Origin: Saccoglossus kowalevskii
Taxonomy: Eukaryota > Hemichordata > Enteropneusta > Harrimaniidae
NCBI RefSeq assembly: GCF_000003605.2
Contig: NW_003113394.1
Coordinates: forward strand, 1-64,000
Direction: 5' to 3'
Length of the DNA stretch: 64,000 nt
In this document: one piece after another, positions 40,311-54,060 of the stretch
Layout: every line of letters begins with the position of its first letter
How positions within the stretch are numbered: the first letter of the stretch is position 1
Position numbers and translations under genes: made by a program
Notes under the pieces: model-generated
Database searches by the model: none
The model's input: only the letters and a program-made list of their open reading frames with translations
What the model was told of the DNA's origin: nothing

Positions 40311-41629
40311 CTATTGCAATCATCACATTTATCTGTTAGTTATTGCAGTCATCACATTTATCTGTTAGCTATTGCAGTCGTCACATATATCTGTTAGCTT
40401 TTGTCGTCATCTCATTTGTCTGTTAGCTATTACAGTCATCACATATATCTGTTAGCTATTGCCGTCATCTCATTTATCTGTTAGCTATTGCAGTCATCAC
40501 ATTTATCTGTTAGCTATTGCAGTCATCAAATTATCTGTTAGCTATTGCAGTCATCACATATATCTGTCAGTTATTGCAGTCATCACATTTATCTGTTAGC
40601 TATTGCAGTCGTCACATTTATCTGTTAGCTATTGCAGACATCACATTTATCTGTTAGCTATTGTAGTCATCACATATATCTGTTAGCTTTTGTCGTCATC
40701 TCATTTGTCTGTTAGCTATTACAGTCATCACATTTATCTGTTAGCTATTGCCGTCATCTCATTTATCTGTTAGCTATTGCAGTCATCACATTTATCTGTT
40801 AGCTATTGCAGTCATCACATTATCTGTTAGCTATTGCAGTCATCACATATATCTGTTAGCTATTTCAGTCATCACATTTATCTGTTAGCTATTGCAGTCA
40901 TCACATTTATCTGTTAGTTATTGCAGTCATCACATTTATCTGTTAGCTATTGCAGTCATCACATTTATCTGTTAGCTATTGCAGTCATCACATTTATCTG
41001 TTAAGATATTGCAGTCATCACATTTATCTGTTAGTTATTGCAGTCATCACATTTATCTGTTAGCTACTGCAGTCATCACATTGATCTGTTAGCTATTGCA
41101 GTCATCACATTTATCTGTTAGCTATTGCAGTCATCACATTTATCTGTTAGCTATTGCAGTCATCATATTTATCTGTTAGTTATTGCAGTCATCACATTTA
41201 TCTGTTAGCTATTGCAGTCATCACATTTATCTGTTAGCTATTGCAGACATCACATTCATCTGTTAGCTATTGCAGTCATCACATTTATCTGTTAGCTATT
41301 GTAGTCATCACATTTATCTGTTAGCTATTGCAGTCATCACAGTTATCTGTTAGTTATTGCAGTCATCACATTTATCTGTTATCTATTGCAGTCATCACAT
41401 ATATCTGTTAGCTATTGCCGCCATCTCAATTATCTGTTAGCTATTGCAGTCATCACATTTATCTGTTAGCTATTGCAGTCATCACATTTATCTGTTAGTT
41501 ATTGCAGCCATCACATATATCTGCTAGCTATTGCAGTCATCACATTTATCTGTTAGCTATTTCAGTCATCACATTTATCTGTTAGCTATTGCAGTCATCA
41601 CATTATCTGTTGGCTATTGCAGTCATCAC

Positions 41630-41930
41630 ATACTTCTGTTAGGTAATGCAGCCATCACATTTATCTGTTAGCTTTTGCAGTCATCACATTTATCTGTTGG
41701 TTATTGCAGTCATCTCATTTATCTATTAGCTATTGCAGTCATTACATGTATCTGTTAGGTAATACAGTCATCACATTCATCTGTTAGCTATTGCAGTCAT
41801 CACATATCTCTTAGCTATTGCATTCATCTCATTTATTTGTTAGCTATTGCAGTCATCACATTCATCTCTTAGCTATTGCAGTCATCACATATCTCTTAGC
41901 TATTGCATTCATCTCGTTTATTTGTTAGCT
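41630..41930 (+). repeat. ATTCATC/CATATCTCTT block, copy 11
   Basis: A complete copy starting with CATACTTCTG, with private changes ATTACATGTATC, TTAGGTAATACAG and CATCTCGTTTATTTG. Confidence 0.83.
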
Positions 41931-43225
41931 ATTGCAGTCATCACATTTATCTGTTAGCTACTGCAGTCATCACATTTATCTGTTAGCTATTGCAGTCATC
42001 ACATTTATCTGTTAGCTATTGCAGTCATCACATTTATCTGTTAGTTATTGCAGTCGTCACATTTATCTGTTAGCTATTGAAGTCATCATATTTATCTGTT
42101 AGCTATTGCAGACATCACATTCATCTGTTAGCTATTGCAATCATCACATTTATCTGTTAGTTATTGCAGTCATCACATTTATCTGTTAGCTATTGCAGTC
42201 ATCACATTTATCTGTTAGCTACTGCAGTCATCACATTTATCTATTAGTTATTGCAGTCATCACATTTATCTGTTAGCTATTGCAGTCATCACATTTATCT
42301 GTTAGCTATTGCAGTCATCTTATATATCTGTTAGCTATTGCAGTCATCACATTTATCTGTTAGCTATTGCAGTCATCACATTTATCTGTTAGCTATTGCA
42401 GTCATCACATTTATCTTTTAAGATATTGCAATCATCACATTTATCTGTTAGTTATTGCAGTCATCACATTTATCTGTTAGCTATTGCAGTCATCACATTT
42501 ATCTGTTAGCTATTGCAGTAATCACATTTATCTGTTAGTTATTGCAGTCATCATATTTATCTGTTAGTTATTGCAGTCATCACATTTATCTGTTAGCTAT
42601 TGCAGTCATCACATTTATCTGTTAGCTATTGCAGTCATCACATTTATCTGTTAGCTATTGCAGTCATCACATTTATCTGATTGTTATTGCAGTCATCACA
42701 TTTATCTGTTAGCTATTGCAGTCATCACAGTTATCTGTTAGCTATTGCAGTCATCACATTTATCTGTTAGTTATTGCAGTCATCACATTTATCTGTTAGC
42801 TATTGCAGTCATCACATGTATCTGTTAACTATTGCAGTCATCACATTTATCTGTTAGCTATTGCAGTCATCACATTTATCTGTTAGCTATTGCATTCATC
42901 ACATTTATCTGTTAGTTATTGCAGTCATCGCATTTATCTGTTAGCTATTGTAGTCACCATATTTATCTGTTAGCTATTGCAGACATCACATTAATCTGTT
43001 AGCTATTGCAATCATCACATTTATCTGTTAGTTATTGCAGTCATCACATTTATCTGTTAGTTATTGCAGCCATCACATATATCTGCTAGCTATTGCAGTC
43101 ATCACATATATCTGTTAGGTATTGCCGTCATCTCATTTATCTGTTAGCTATTGCAGTCATCACATTTATCTGTTAGCTATTGCAGTCATCACATTTATCT
43201 GTTAGCTATTGCAGTCATCACATTT

Positions 43226-43350
43226 ATCTGTTATCTGTTAGCTGTTGCAGTCATCACATTTATCTGTTAGCTACTGCAGTCATCACATATATATGTTAGC
43301 TATTGCAGTCATCACATTTATCTTTTCGCTACTGCATTCATCACATATAT
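43226..43350 (+). repeat. 36-bp long-monomer cassette, single
   Basis: ATCTGTTATCTGTTAGC at 43,226 is followed by TACTGCAG and CTTTTCGCTACTGC. It differs from other cassettes by CATATATATG after TACTGCAG and by CTGCATTC after CTTTTCGC. Confidence 0.86.
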
Positions 43351-44459
43351 CTGTTAGCTATTGCAGTCATCACATTTATCTGTTAGCTATTGCAGTCATC
43401 ACATTTATCTGTTAGCTATTGCAGTCATCACATTTATCTGTTAGCTATTGCAGTCATCACATTTATCTGTTAGTTATTGCAGTCATCACATTTATCTGTA
43501 AGCTATTGCAGTCATCACATTAATCTGTTAGCTATTGCAGACATCACATTTATCTGTTAGCTATTGCAGTCATCACATTTATCTGTTAGCTATTGTAGTC
43601 ATCACATTTATCTGTTAGCTATTGCACTCATCACAGTTATCTGTTAGTTATTGCAGTCATCACATTTATCTGTTATCTATAGCAGTCATCACATATATCT
43701 GTTAGCTATTGCAGTCATCTCAATTATCTGTTAGCTATTGCAGTCATCACATTTATCTGTTAGCTATTGCAGTCATCACATTTATCTGTTAGTTATTGCA
43801 GCCATCACATATATCTGCTAGCTATTGCAGTCATCACATTTATCTGTTAGCTATTTCAGTCATCACATATATATGTTAGTTATTGCAGTCATCACATTTA
43901 TCTGTTAGCTGTTTGCAGTCATCACATATATATGTTAGTTATTGCAGCCATCACATATATCTGCTAGCTATTGCAGTCATCACATTTATCTGTTAGCTAT
44001 TGCAGTCATCACATTTATCTTGTAAGATATTGCAATCATCACATTTATCTGTTAGTTATTGCAGTCATCACATTTATCTGTTAGCTATTGCAGTCATCAG
44101 ATTTATCTGTTAGGTATTGCAGTCATCACATTTATCTGTTAGTTATTGCAGTCATCACATTTATCTGTTAGGTATTGCAGTCATCACATGTATCTGTTAG
44201 CTATTGCCGTCATCTCATTTATCTGTTAGCTATTGCAGTCATCACATTTATCTGTTAGCTATTGCAGTCATCACATTTATCTGTTCGTTATTGCAGTCAT
44301 CACATTTATCTGTTAGCTATTGCAGTCATCACATTTATCTGTTAACTATTGCAGTCATCACATTTATCTGTTAGCTATTGCAGTCATCACATTTATTTGT
44401 TAGCTATTGCAGTCATCACATTTATGTGTTAGCTACTGCAGTCATCACATATATCTGTT

Positions 44460-44545
44460 AGCTATGCAGTCATCACATTTATCTGTTGGTACGGCAGTCA
44501 TCACATATATCTGTTAGCTATTGCAGTCATCTATATATATGTAGC
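44460..44545 (+). repeat. Heavily irregular monomers upstream of a block
   Basis: Within 85 bases there are several length changes: TTAGCTATGCAG, GTTGGTACGGCAG, CATCTATATATATG and TGTAGCTATGCAGCC. The sequence occupies the place where other block copies have GTACTTCTG and TTAGGTAATG. It is the most disordered spot in the window, and either real rearrangement or poor sequence quality could explain it. Confidence 0.7.
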
Positions 44546-44830
44546 TATGCAGCCATCACATTTATCTGTTAGCTTTTGCAGTCATCACATTTATCTGTTG
44601 GTTATTGCAGTCATCTCATTTATCTATTAGCTATTGCAGTCATTACATTTATCTGTTTGCTAATACAGTCATCACATTCATCTGTTAGCTATTGCAGTCA
44701 TCACATATCTCTTAGCTATGCATTCATCTCATTTATTTGTTAGCTATTGCAGTCATCACATTCATCTCTTAGCTATTGCAGTCATCACATATCTCTTAGC
44801 TATTTCATTCATCTCATTTATTTGTTAGCT
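44545..44830 (+). repeat. ATTCATC/CATATCTCTT block, copy 12
   Basis: The remainder of the block is present (TTGGTTATTG, CTATTAGC, GTCATTAC, ATTCATC, two rounds of CATATCTCTT), with TGTTTGCTAATACAG and a shortened TTAGCTATGCATTC. The normal start is replaced by the irregular monomers just upstream. Confidence 0.8.
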
Positions 44831-46095
44831 ATTGCAGTCATCACATTTATCTGTTAGCTATTGCAGTCATCACATTTATCTGTTAGCTATTGCAGTCATC
44901 ACATTTATCTGTTAGCTATTGCAGTCATCACATTTATCTGTTAGCTATTGCAGTCATCACATTTATCTGTTAGCTATTGCAGTCATCACATTTATCTGTT
45001 AGCTACTGCAGTCATCACATATATCTGTTAGCCATTGCAGTCATCACATTTATCTGTTAGCTATTGCAGTCATCACATTTATATGTTAGTTATTGCAGTC
45101 ATCACATTTATCTGTTAGCTATTGCAGTCATCACAAATATCTGTTAGCTTTTGCCGTCATCTCATTTATCTGTTAGCTATTACAGTCATCACATTTATCT
45201 GTTAACTATTGCAGCCATCTCATTTATCTGTTAGCTATTGCGGTCATCACATTTATCTGTTAGCTACTGCAGTCATCACATTTATCTGTTAGCTATTGCA
45301 GTCATCACATATATCTGTTAGCTATTGCAGTAATCACATATATCTGTTAGCTATTGCAGTCATCACATTTATCTGTTAGCTATTGCAGTCATCATATATA
45401 TCTGTTAGCTATTGCAGTAATCACATATATCTGTTAGCTATTGCAGTCATCACATTTATCTGTTAGCTATTGCAGTCATCATATATATCTGTTAGCTATT
45501 GCAGTCATCACATTTATCTGTTAGCTATTGCAATCATCATATATATCTGTTAGCTATTGCAGTCATCACATTTATCTGTTAGCTATTGCAGTCATCACAT
45601 GTATCTGTTAGCTATTGCCGTCATCTCATTTATCTGTTAGCTATTGCAGTCATCACATTTATCTGTTAGCTATTGCAGTCATCACATTTATCTGTTAGCT
45701 ATTGCAGTCATCACATTTATCTGTTAGCTATTGCAGTCATCACATTTATCTGTTAGCTATTGCAGTCATCACATAAATCTGTTAGCTTTTGCCGTCATCT
45801 TATTTATCTGTTAGCTATTGCAGTCATCACATTTATCTGTTAGTTATTGCAGTTATCACATTTATCTGTTAGCTATTACAGTCATCACATTTATAAGTTA
45901 GCTATTGCAGTCATCACATTTATCTGTTAGCTATTGCAGTCATCACATTTATCTATTGGCAATTTCAGTCATCACATATATCTGTTAGGTATTGCCGTCA
46001 TCTCATTTATCTGTTAGCTATTGCAGTCATCACATTTATCTGTTAGCTATTGCAGTCATCACATTTATCTGTTAGCTATTGCAGTCATCACATTT

Positions 46096-48700
46096 ATCTG
46101 TTATCTGTTAGCTGTTGCAGTCATCACATTTATCTGTTAGCTACTGCAGTCATCACATATATCTGTTAGCTATTGCAGTCATCACATTTATCTTTTCGCT
46201 ACTGCAGTCATCACATATATCTGTTAGCTATTGCAGTCATCACATTTATCTGTTAGCTATTGCAGTCATCACATTTATCTGTTAGCTATTGCAGTCATCA
46301 CATTTATCTGTTAGCTATTGCAGTCATCACATTTATCTGTTAGTTATTGCAGTCATCACATTTATCTGTCAGCTATTGCAGTCATCACATTAATCTGTTA
46401 GCTATTGCAGACATCACATTTATCTGTTAGCTATTGCAGTCATCACATTTATCTGTTAGCTATTGTAGTCATCACATTTATCTGTTAGCTATTGCAGTCA
46501 TCACATTTATCTGTTAGCTATTGCAGTCATCACATTTATCTGTTAGTTATTGCAGTCATCACATTTATCTGTTAGCTATTACAGTCATCACATTTATCTG
46601 TTAGCTATTGCAGTCATCACATTTATCTGTTAGCTATTGCAGTCATCACATTTATCTATTGGCTATTTCAGTCATCACATATATCTGTTAGGTATTGCCG
46701 TCATCTCATTTATCTGTTAGCTATTGCAGTCATCACATTTATCTGTTAGCTATTGCAGTCATCACATTTATCTGTTAGCTATTGCAGTCATCACATTTAT
46801 CTGTTATCTGTTAGCTGTTGCAGTCATCACATTTATCTGTTAGCTACTGCAGTCATCACATATATCTGTTAGCTATTGCAGTCATCACATTTATCTTTTC
46901 GCTACTGCAGTCATCACATATATCTGTTAGCTATTGCAGTCATCACATTTATCTGTTAGCTATTGCAGTCATCACATTTATCTGTTAGCTATTGCAGTCA
47001 TCACATTTATCTGTTAGCTATTGCAGTCATCACATTTATCTGTTAGTTATTGCAGTCATCACATTTATCTGTCAGCTATTGCAGTCATCACATTAATCTG
47101 TTAGCTATTGCAGACATCACATTTATCTGTTAGCTATTGCAGTCATCACATTTATCTGTTAGCTATTGTAGTCATCACATTTATCTGTTAGCTATTGCAG
47201 TCATCACATTTATCTGTTAGCTATTGCAGTCATCACATTTATCTGTTAGTTATTGCAGTCATCACATTTATCTGTCAGCTATTGCAGTCATCCATTAATC
47301 TGTTAGCTATTGCAGTCATCACATTTATCTGTTAGCTATTGCAGTTATCACATTTATCTGTTAGGTATTGTAGTCATCACATTTATCTGTTAGTTATTGC
47401 AGTCATCACATTTATCTGTCAGCTATTGCAGTCATCACATTAATCTGTTAGCTATTGCAGACATCACATTTAACTGTTAGCTATTGTAGTCATCACATTT
47501 ATCTGTTAGCTATTGCAGTCATCACAGTTATCTGTTAGTTATTGCAGTCATCACAGTATCTGTTAGTTATTGCAGTCATCACATTTATCTGTTAGCTATT
47601 TCAGTCATCACATTTATCTGTTAGCTATTGCAGTCATCATATATATCTGTTACCTATTGCAGTCATCACATTTATCTGTTAGCTATTTCAGTCATAACAT
47701 TTATCTGTTAGCTATTGCAGTCATCACATTTATCTGTTAGCTATTGCAGTCATCACATTTATCTGTTAGCTATTGCAGTCATCACATTTATCTGTTAGTT
47801 ATTGCAGTCATCACATTTATCTGTTAGCTATTACAGTCATCACATTTATCTGTTAGCTATTGCAGTCATCACATTTATCTGTTAGCTATTGCAGTCATCA
47901 CATTTATCTATTGGCTATTTCAGTCATCACATATATCTGTTAGGTATTGCCGTCATCTCATTTATCTGTTAGCTATTGCAGTCATCACATTTATCTGTTA
48001 GCTATTTCAGTCATCACATTTATCTGTTAGCTATTGCAGTCATCACATTTATCTGTTATCTGTTAGCTGTTGCAGTCATCACATTTATCTGTTAGCTACT
48101 GCAGTCATCACATATATCTGTTAGCTATTGCAGTCATCACATTTATCTTTTCGCTACTGCAGTCATCACATATATCTGTTAGCTATTGCAGTCATCACAT
48201 TTATCTGTTAGCTATTGCAGTCATCACATTTATCTGTTAGCTATTGCAGTCATCACATTTATCTGTTAGCTATTGCAGTCATCACATTTATCTGTTAGTT
48301 ATTGTAGTCATCACATTTATCTGTCAGCTATTGCAGTCATCACATTAATCTGTTAGCTATTGCAGACATCACATTTATCTGTTAGCTACTGCAGTCATCA
48401 CATATATCTGTTAGCTATTGCAGTCATCACATTTATCTTTTCGCTACTGCAGTCATCACATATATCTGTTAGCTATTGCAGTCATCACATTTATCTGTTA
48501 GCTATTGCAGTCATCACATTTATCTGTTAGCTATTGCAGTCATCACATTTATCTGTTAGCTATTGCAGTCATCACATTTATCTGTTAGCTATGCAGTCAT
48601 CACATTTATCTGTTATCTGTTAGCTATGCAGTCATCACATTTATCTGTTCGTTATGCAGTCATCACATTTATCTGTTAGCTATTGCAGTCATCACATTTA
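46096..48700 (+). repeat. 36-bp long-monomer cassettes, cluster 4
   Basis: Cassettes start at 46,096, 46,799, 48,051 and 48,608. The 703-bp unit 46,096-46,798 has the same length and variant order as 56,845-57,547 (offset 10,749). The last cassette is degraded: TTAGCTATGCAG replaces TTAGCTGTTGCAG, and TTCGTTATGCAG follows. Two further TACTGCAG/TTCGC pairs without the 7-base duplication lie near 48,850 and 49,200. Confidence 0.87.
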
Positions 48701-49394
48701 TCTGTTAACTATTGCAGTCATCACATTTATCTGTTAGCTATTGCAGTCATCACATTTATCTGTTAGCTATTGCAGTCATCACATTTATCTGTTAGCTATT
48801 GCAGTCATCACATTTATCTGTTAGCTGTTGCAGTCATCACATTTATCTGTTAGCTACTGCAGTCATCACATATATCTGTTAGCTAATGCAGTCATCACAT
48901 TTATCTGTTCGCTACTGCAGTCATCACATATATCTGTTAGCTATTGCAGTCATCACATTTATCTGTTAGCTATTGCAGTCATCACATTTATCTGTTAGCT
49001 ATTGCAGTCATCACATTTATCTGTTAGCTATTGCAGTCATCACATTTATCTGTTAACTATTGCAGTCATCACATTTATCTGTTAGCTATTGCAGTCATCA
49101 CATTTATCTGTTAGCTATTGCAGTCATCACATTTATCTGTTAGCTATTGCAGTCATCACATTTATCTGTTAGCTGTTGCAGTCATCACATTTATCTGTTA
49201 GCTACTGCAGTCATCACATATATCTGTTAGCTATTGCAGTCATCACATTTATCTGTTCGCTACTGCAGTCATCACATATATCTGTTAGCTATTGCAGTCA
49301 TCACATTTATCTGTTAGCTATTGCAGTCATCACATTTATCTGTTAGCTATTGCAGTCATCACATTTATCTGTTAGCTATTGCAGTCATCACATT

Positions 49395-49420
49395 TATCTG
49401 TATAAATTATTGCAGTCATC
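49395..49420 (+). repeat. Unique TATAAATTAT monomer at a domain boundary
   Basis: The monomer reads CTGTATAAATTATTGCAG in place of CTGTTAGCTATTGCAG. The change occurs once in the window and coincides with the switch from type I to type II variants. It resembles a TATA box only by chance composition, and nothing downstream suggests transcription. Confidence 0.7.
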
Positions 49421-50215
49421 ACATTTATCTGTTAGCTATTGCAGTCATCACATTTATCTGTTAGCAATTGCAGTCATCACATTTATCTGTTAGCTATTGC
49501 AGTCATCACATGTATCCGTTAGTTATTGCAGCCATCACATTTATCTGTTAGCTATTGCAGTCATCACATTTATCTGTTAGCTATTGCAGTCATCACATAT
49601 ATCTGCTAGCTATTGTAGTCATCACATGTATCCGTTAGTTATTGCAGCCATCACATTTATCTGTTAGCTATTGCAGTCATCACATTTATCTGTTAGTTAT
49701 TGCTGTCATCACATTTAACTGTTAGTTATTACATCCATCACATTTATCTGTTAGCTATTGCAGTCATCACATTTATCAGTTAGCTATTGCAGTCATCACA
49801 TTTATCTGTTGGTTATTGCAGTCATCACATATATCTGTTAGGTATTGCAGCCATCACATGTATCTTTTAGCTATTGCAGTCATCACATTTATCTGTTAGT
49901 TATACCAGTCATCACATTTATCTCTTAGTTATTACAGCCATCACGTTTATCTCTTAGCTATTGCAGTCATCACATTTATCTGTTAGCTATTGCAGTCATC
50001 ACATTTATCTGTTAGCAATTACAGGCATCACATTTATCTGTTAGCTATTGCAGTCATCACATTTATCTGTTAGTTATTGCAGTCATCACACTTATCTGTT
50101 AGTAATATACAGCCATCACATTTATCTGTTAGCTATTGCAGTCATTACATTTATATGTTAGCAATTACAGCCATCACATATATCTGTTAGTTATTGCAGC
50201 CATCACATTTATCTG
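49401..50215 (+). repeat. Type II array domain 8 (short island)
   Basis: About 28 monomers of type II character: GTATCCGTTAGTTATTG, GCAGCCATC, TATCAGTTAG and TGTTGGTTATTG variants, plus an unusual TTAGTAATATACAGCC monomer near 50,099. It starts at the irregular TGTATAAATTATTG monomer and passes into GCAGTAATC/ATATATC type I sequence near 50,216. Confidence 0.55.
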
Positions 50216-51390
50216 TTAGCTATTGCAGTCATCATATATATCTGTTAGCTATTGCAGTAATCACATATATCTGTTAGCTATTGCAGTCATCACATTTATC
50301 TGTTAGATACTGCAGTCATCACATATATCTGTTAGCCATTGCAGTCATCACATTTATCTGTTAGCTATTGCAGTCATCACATTTATATGTTAGTTATTGC
50401 AGTCATCACATTTATCTGTTAGCTATTGCAGTCATCGCAAATATCTGTTAGCTTTTGCCGTCATCTCATTTATCTGTTAGCTATTACAGTCATCACATTT
50501 ATCTGTTAACTATTGCAGTCATCACATTTATCTGTTAGCTATTGCAGTCATCACATTTATCTGTTAGCTACTGCAGTCATCACATTTATCTGTTAGCTAT
50601 TGCAGTCATCACATATATCTGTTAGCTATTGCAGTAATCACATATATCTGTTTGCTATTGCAGTCATCACATTTATCTGTTAGCTATTGCAGTCATCATA
50701 TATATCTGTTAGCTATTGCAGTAATCACATATATCTGTTAGCTATTGCAGTCATCACATTTATCTGTTAGCTATTGCAGCCATCATATATATCTGTTAGC
50801 TATTGCAGTCATCACATTTATCTGTTAGCTATTGCAGTCATCACATGTATCTGTTAGCTATTGCCGTCATCTCATTTATCTGTTAGCTATTGCAGTCATC
50901 ACATTTATCTGTTAGCTATTGCAGTCATCACATTTATCTGTTAGTTATTGCAGTCATCACATTTATCTGTTAGCTATTGCAGTCATCACATTTATCTGTT
51001 AGCTATTGCAGTCATCACATATATCTGTTAGCTTTTGCCGTCATCTTATTTATCTGTTAGCTATTTCAGTCATAACATTATCTGTTAGCTATTGCAGTCA
51101 TCACATTTATCTGTTAGCTATTGCAGTCATCACATTTATCTGTTAGTTATTGCAGTCATCACATTTATCTGTTAGCTATTACAGTCATCACATTTATCTG
51201 TTAGCTATTGCAGTCATCACATTTATCTGTTAGCTATTGCAGTCATCACATTTATCTATTGGCTATTTCAGTCATCACATATATCTGTTAGGTATTGCCG
51301 TCATCTCATTTATCTGTTAGCTATTGCAGTCATCACATTTATCTGTTAGCTATTGCAGTCATCACATTTATCTGTTAGCTATTGCAGTCA
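50216..51390 (+). repeat. Type I array domain 9
   Basis: GCAGTAATC, TTAGCCATTG, AAATATC and TTTTGCCGTCATC monomers follow the order of 28,430-29,170 at a constant spacing of about 21,884 bp. The last 300 bases (CTATTGGCTATTTCAG, TTAGGTATTGCCGTC) are typical type I. The segment is joined near 51,390 to type II sequence homologous with 26,880-27,300. Confidence 0.6.
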
Positions 51391-54060
51391 TCACATATAT
51401 CTGTCAGTTATTGCAGCCATCACATTTATCTGTTAGCTATTGCAGTCATCTCATTTATCTGTTAGTTATTGCAGCCATCACATTTATCTTTTAGCTATTG
51501 CAGTCATCACATTTATCTGTTAGCTATTGCAGTCATCACATATATCTGTTAGTTACTGCAGCCATCACATTTATCTGTTAGCTATTGCAGTCATCACATT
51601 TATCTGTTAGCTACTGCAGTCATCACATTAATCTGTTAGCTATTGCAGTCATCACATTTATCTTTTTGCTATTGTAGTCATCACATATATCTGTTAGTTA
51701 TGGCACCCATCACATATATCTGCTAGCTATTGTAGTCATCACATGTATCTGTTAGTTATTGCAGTCATCACATATATCTGCTAGCTATTGCAGTCATCAC
51801 ATATATCTGTTAGCTATTGCAGTCATCACATTTATCTGTTAGTTATTGCAGTCATCACATTTATCTGTTAGTTATTACAGCCATCACATTTATCTGTTAG
51901 CTATTGCAGTCATCACATTTATCAGTTAGCTATTGCAGTCATCACATTTATCTGTTGGCTATTGCAGTCATCACATATATCTGTTAGGTATTGCAGTCAT
52001 CTCATTTATCTGTTAGCTATTGCAGTGATCACATTTATCTGTTAGCTATTGCAGTCATCTCATTTATCTGTTAGCTATTGCAGTCATCACATTTATCTGT
52101 TAGCTATTGCAGTCATCACATTTATCTGTTAGCTATTGCAGTCATCACATTTATCTGTTAGCTATTGCAATCATCACATATATCAGTTAGCTATTGCAGT
52201 CATCTCATTTATCTGTTAGTTATTGCAGCCATCACATTTATCTGTTAGCTATTGCAGTCATCACATTTATCTGTTAGCTATTGCAGTCATCACATATATC
52301 TGTCAGTTATTGCAGCCATCACATTTATCTGTTAGCTATTGCAGTCATCACATTTATCAGTTAGTTATGCAATCATCACATTTGTCTCTTAGCTATTGCA
52401 GTCATCACATTTATCTGTTAGCTATTGCAGTCATCACATTTATCTGTTAGCTATTGCAGTCATCACATATCTCTTAGCTATTGCAGTCATCACATTTATC
52501 AGTTAGTTATTGCAGTCATCACATTTATCTGTTAGTTATTGCAGTCATCACATTTATCTGTTAGTTATTACAACCATCACATTTATCTGTTAGCTATTGC
52601 AGTCATCACATTTATCAGTTAGCTATTGCAGTCATTACATTTATCTGTTAGCTATTGCAGTCATCACATTTATCTGTTAGCTATTGCAGTCATCACATTT
52701 ATCTGTTAGCTATTGCAATCATCACATATATCTGTTAGCTATTGCAGTCATCTCATTTATCTGTTAGTTATTGCAGCCATCACATTTATCTGTTAGCTAT
52801 TGCAGTCATCACATTTATCTGTTAGCTATTGCAGTCATCACATATATCTGTCAGTTATTGCAGCCATCACATTTATCTGTTAGCTATTGCAGTCATCACA
52901 TTTATCTGTTAGCTATTGCAGTCATCACATTTATCTGTTAGCTATTGCAGTCATCACATATATCTGTTAGCTATTGCAGTCATCTCATTTATTTGTTAGT
53001 TATTGCAGCCATCACATTTATCTGTTAGCTATTGCAGTCATCACATTTATCTGTTAGCTATTGCAGTCATCACATTTATCTGTCAGTTATTGCAGCCATC
53101 ACATTTATCTGTTAGCTATTGCAGTCATCTCATTTATCTGTTAGTTATTGCAGCCATCACATTTATCTTTTAGCTATTGCAGTCATCACATTTATCTGTT
53201 AGCTATTGCAGTCATCACATATATCTGTTAGTTACTGCAGCCATCACATTTATCTGTTAGCTATTGCAGTCATCACATTTATCTTTTTGCTATTGTAGTC
53301 ATCACATATATCTGTTAGTTATGGCACCCATCACATTTATCTGTTAGTTATTGCAGTCATCACATTTATCTGTTAGTTATTGCAGTCATCACATTTATCT
53401 GTTAGCTATTGCAGCCATCTCATATATATGTTAGCTATTGCAGTCATCACATTTATCTGTTAGCTATTGTAGTCATCTCATTTATCTGTTAGTTATTGCA
53501 GTCATCATATTTATCTGTTAGCTATTGTAGTCATCACATTTATCTGTTAGTTATTACAGCCATCACATTTATCTGTTAGCTATTGCAGTCATCACATTTA
53601 TCAGTTAGCTATTGCAGTCATCACATATATCTGTTAGTTATTACAGCCATCACATTTATCTGTTAGCTATTGCAGTCATCACATATATCTGCTAGCTATT
53701 GCAGTCATCACATTTATCTGTTAGCTATTGCAGTCATCACATTTATCTGTTAGTTATTGCAGTCATCACATTTATCTGTTAGTTATTACAGCCATCACAT
53801 TTATCTGCTAGCTATTGCAGTCATCACATTTATCTGTTAGCTATTGCAGTCATCACATATATCTGCTAGCTATTGCAGTCATCACATTTATCTGTTAGCT
53901 ATTGCAGTCATCACATATATCTGCTAGCTATTGGAGTCATCACATGTATCTGTTAGCTATTGCACTCATCACATTTATCTGTTAGTTATTGCAGTCATCA
54001 CATATATCTGCTAGCTATTGCAGTCATCACATATATCTGTTAGCTATTGCAGTCATCACA
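51391..54060 (+). repeat. Type II array domain 10
   Basis: This domain appears assembled almost entirely from pieces also present in domain 4: 51,373-51,793 matches 26,880-27,300; 51,750-52,148 matches 24,390-24,788; and 52,616-53,706 matches 25,400-26,490. The rare TATGGCACCC monomer at 51,704 and 53,325 is shared only with domain 4 (near 21,730, 26,107 and 27,211). The piece order differs from domain 4, so this is a rearranged copy rather than one long duplication. Confidence 0.72.

Larger units (their letters stand above)
36186..49400 (+). repeat. Type I array domain 7, the longest
   Basis: Eight 36-bp long monomers (36,401; 36,959; 37,836; 43,226; 46,096; 46,799; 48,051; 48,608), ATTCATC/CATATCTCTT blocks near 40,100, 41,630 and 44,545, and 30-bp CTTTTAAG-type monomers (38,219; 42,416; near 44,020) make this the richest type I domain. 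Several internal segments are copies of segments in domains 1, 3 and 13. Irregular short monomers cluster at 37,995-38,030, 44,460-44,545 and 48,590-48,660. The domain ends at a unique monomer containing TGTATAAATTATTG at 49,400. GTGATCAC was not noticed. Confidence 0.7.

Noticed and set aside
44460-44545. Small unique gene or inserted fragment
   Set aside because: Every base still aligns to variant monomers with small indels, so it is degraded or misread repeat and not foreign DNA.
49400-49412. TATA box in TGTATAAATTATTG
   Set aside because: It is a single variant at a breakpoint, with no initiator, open frame or downstream unique sequence.
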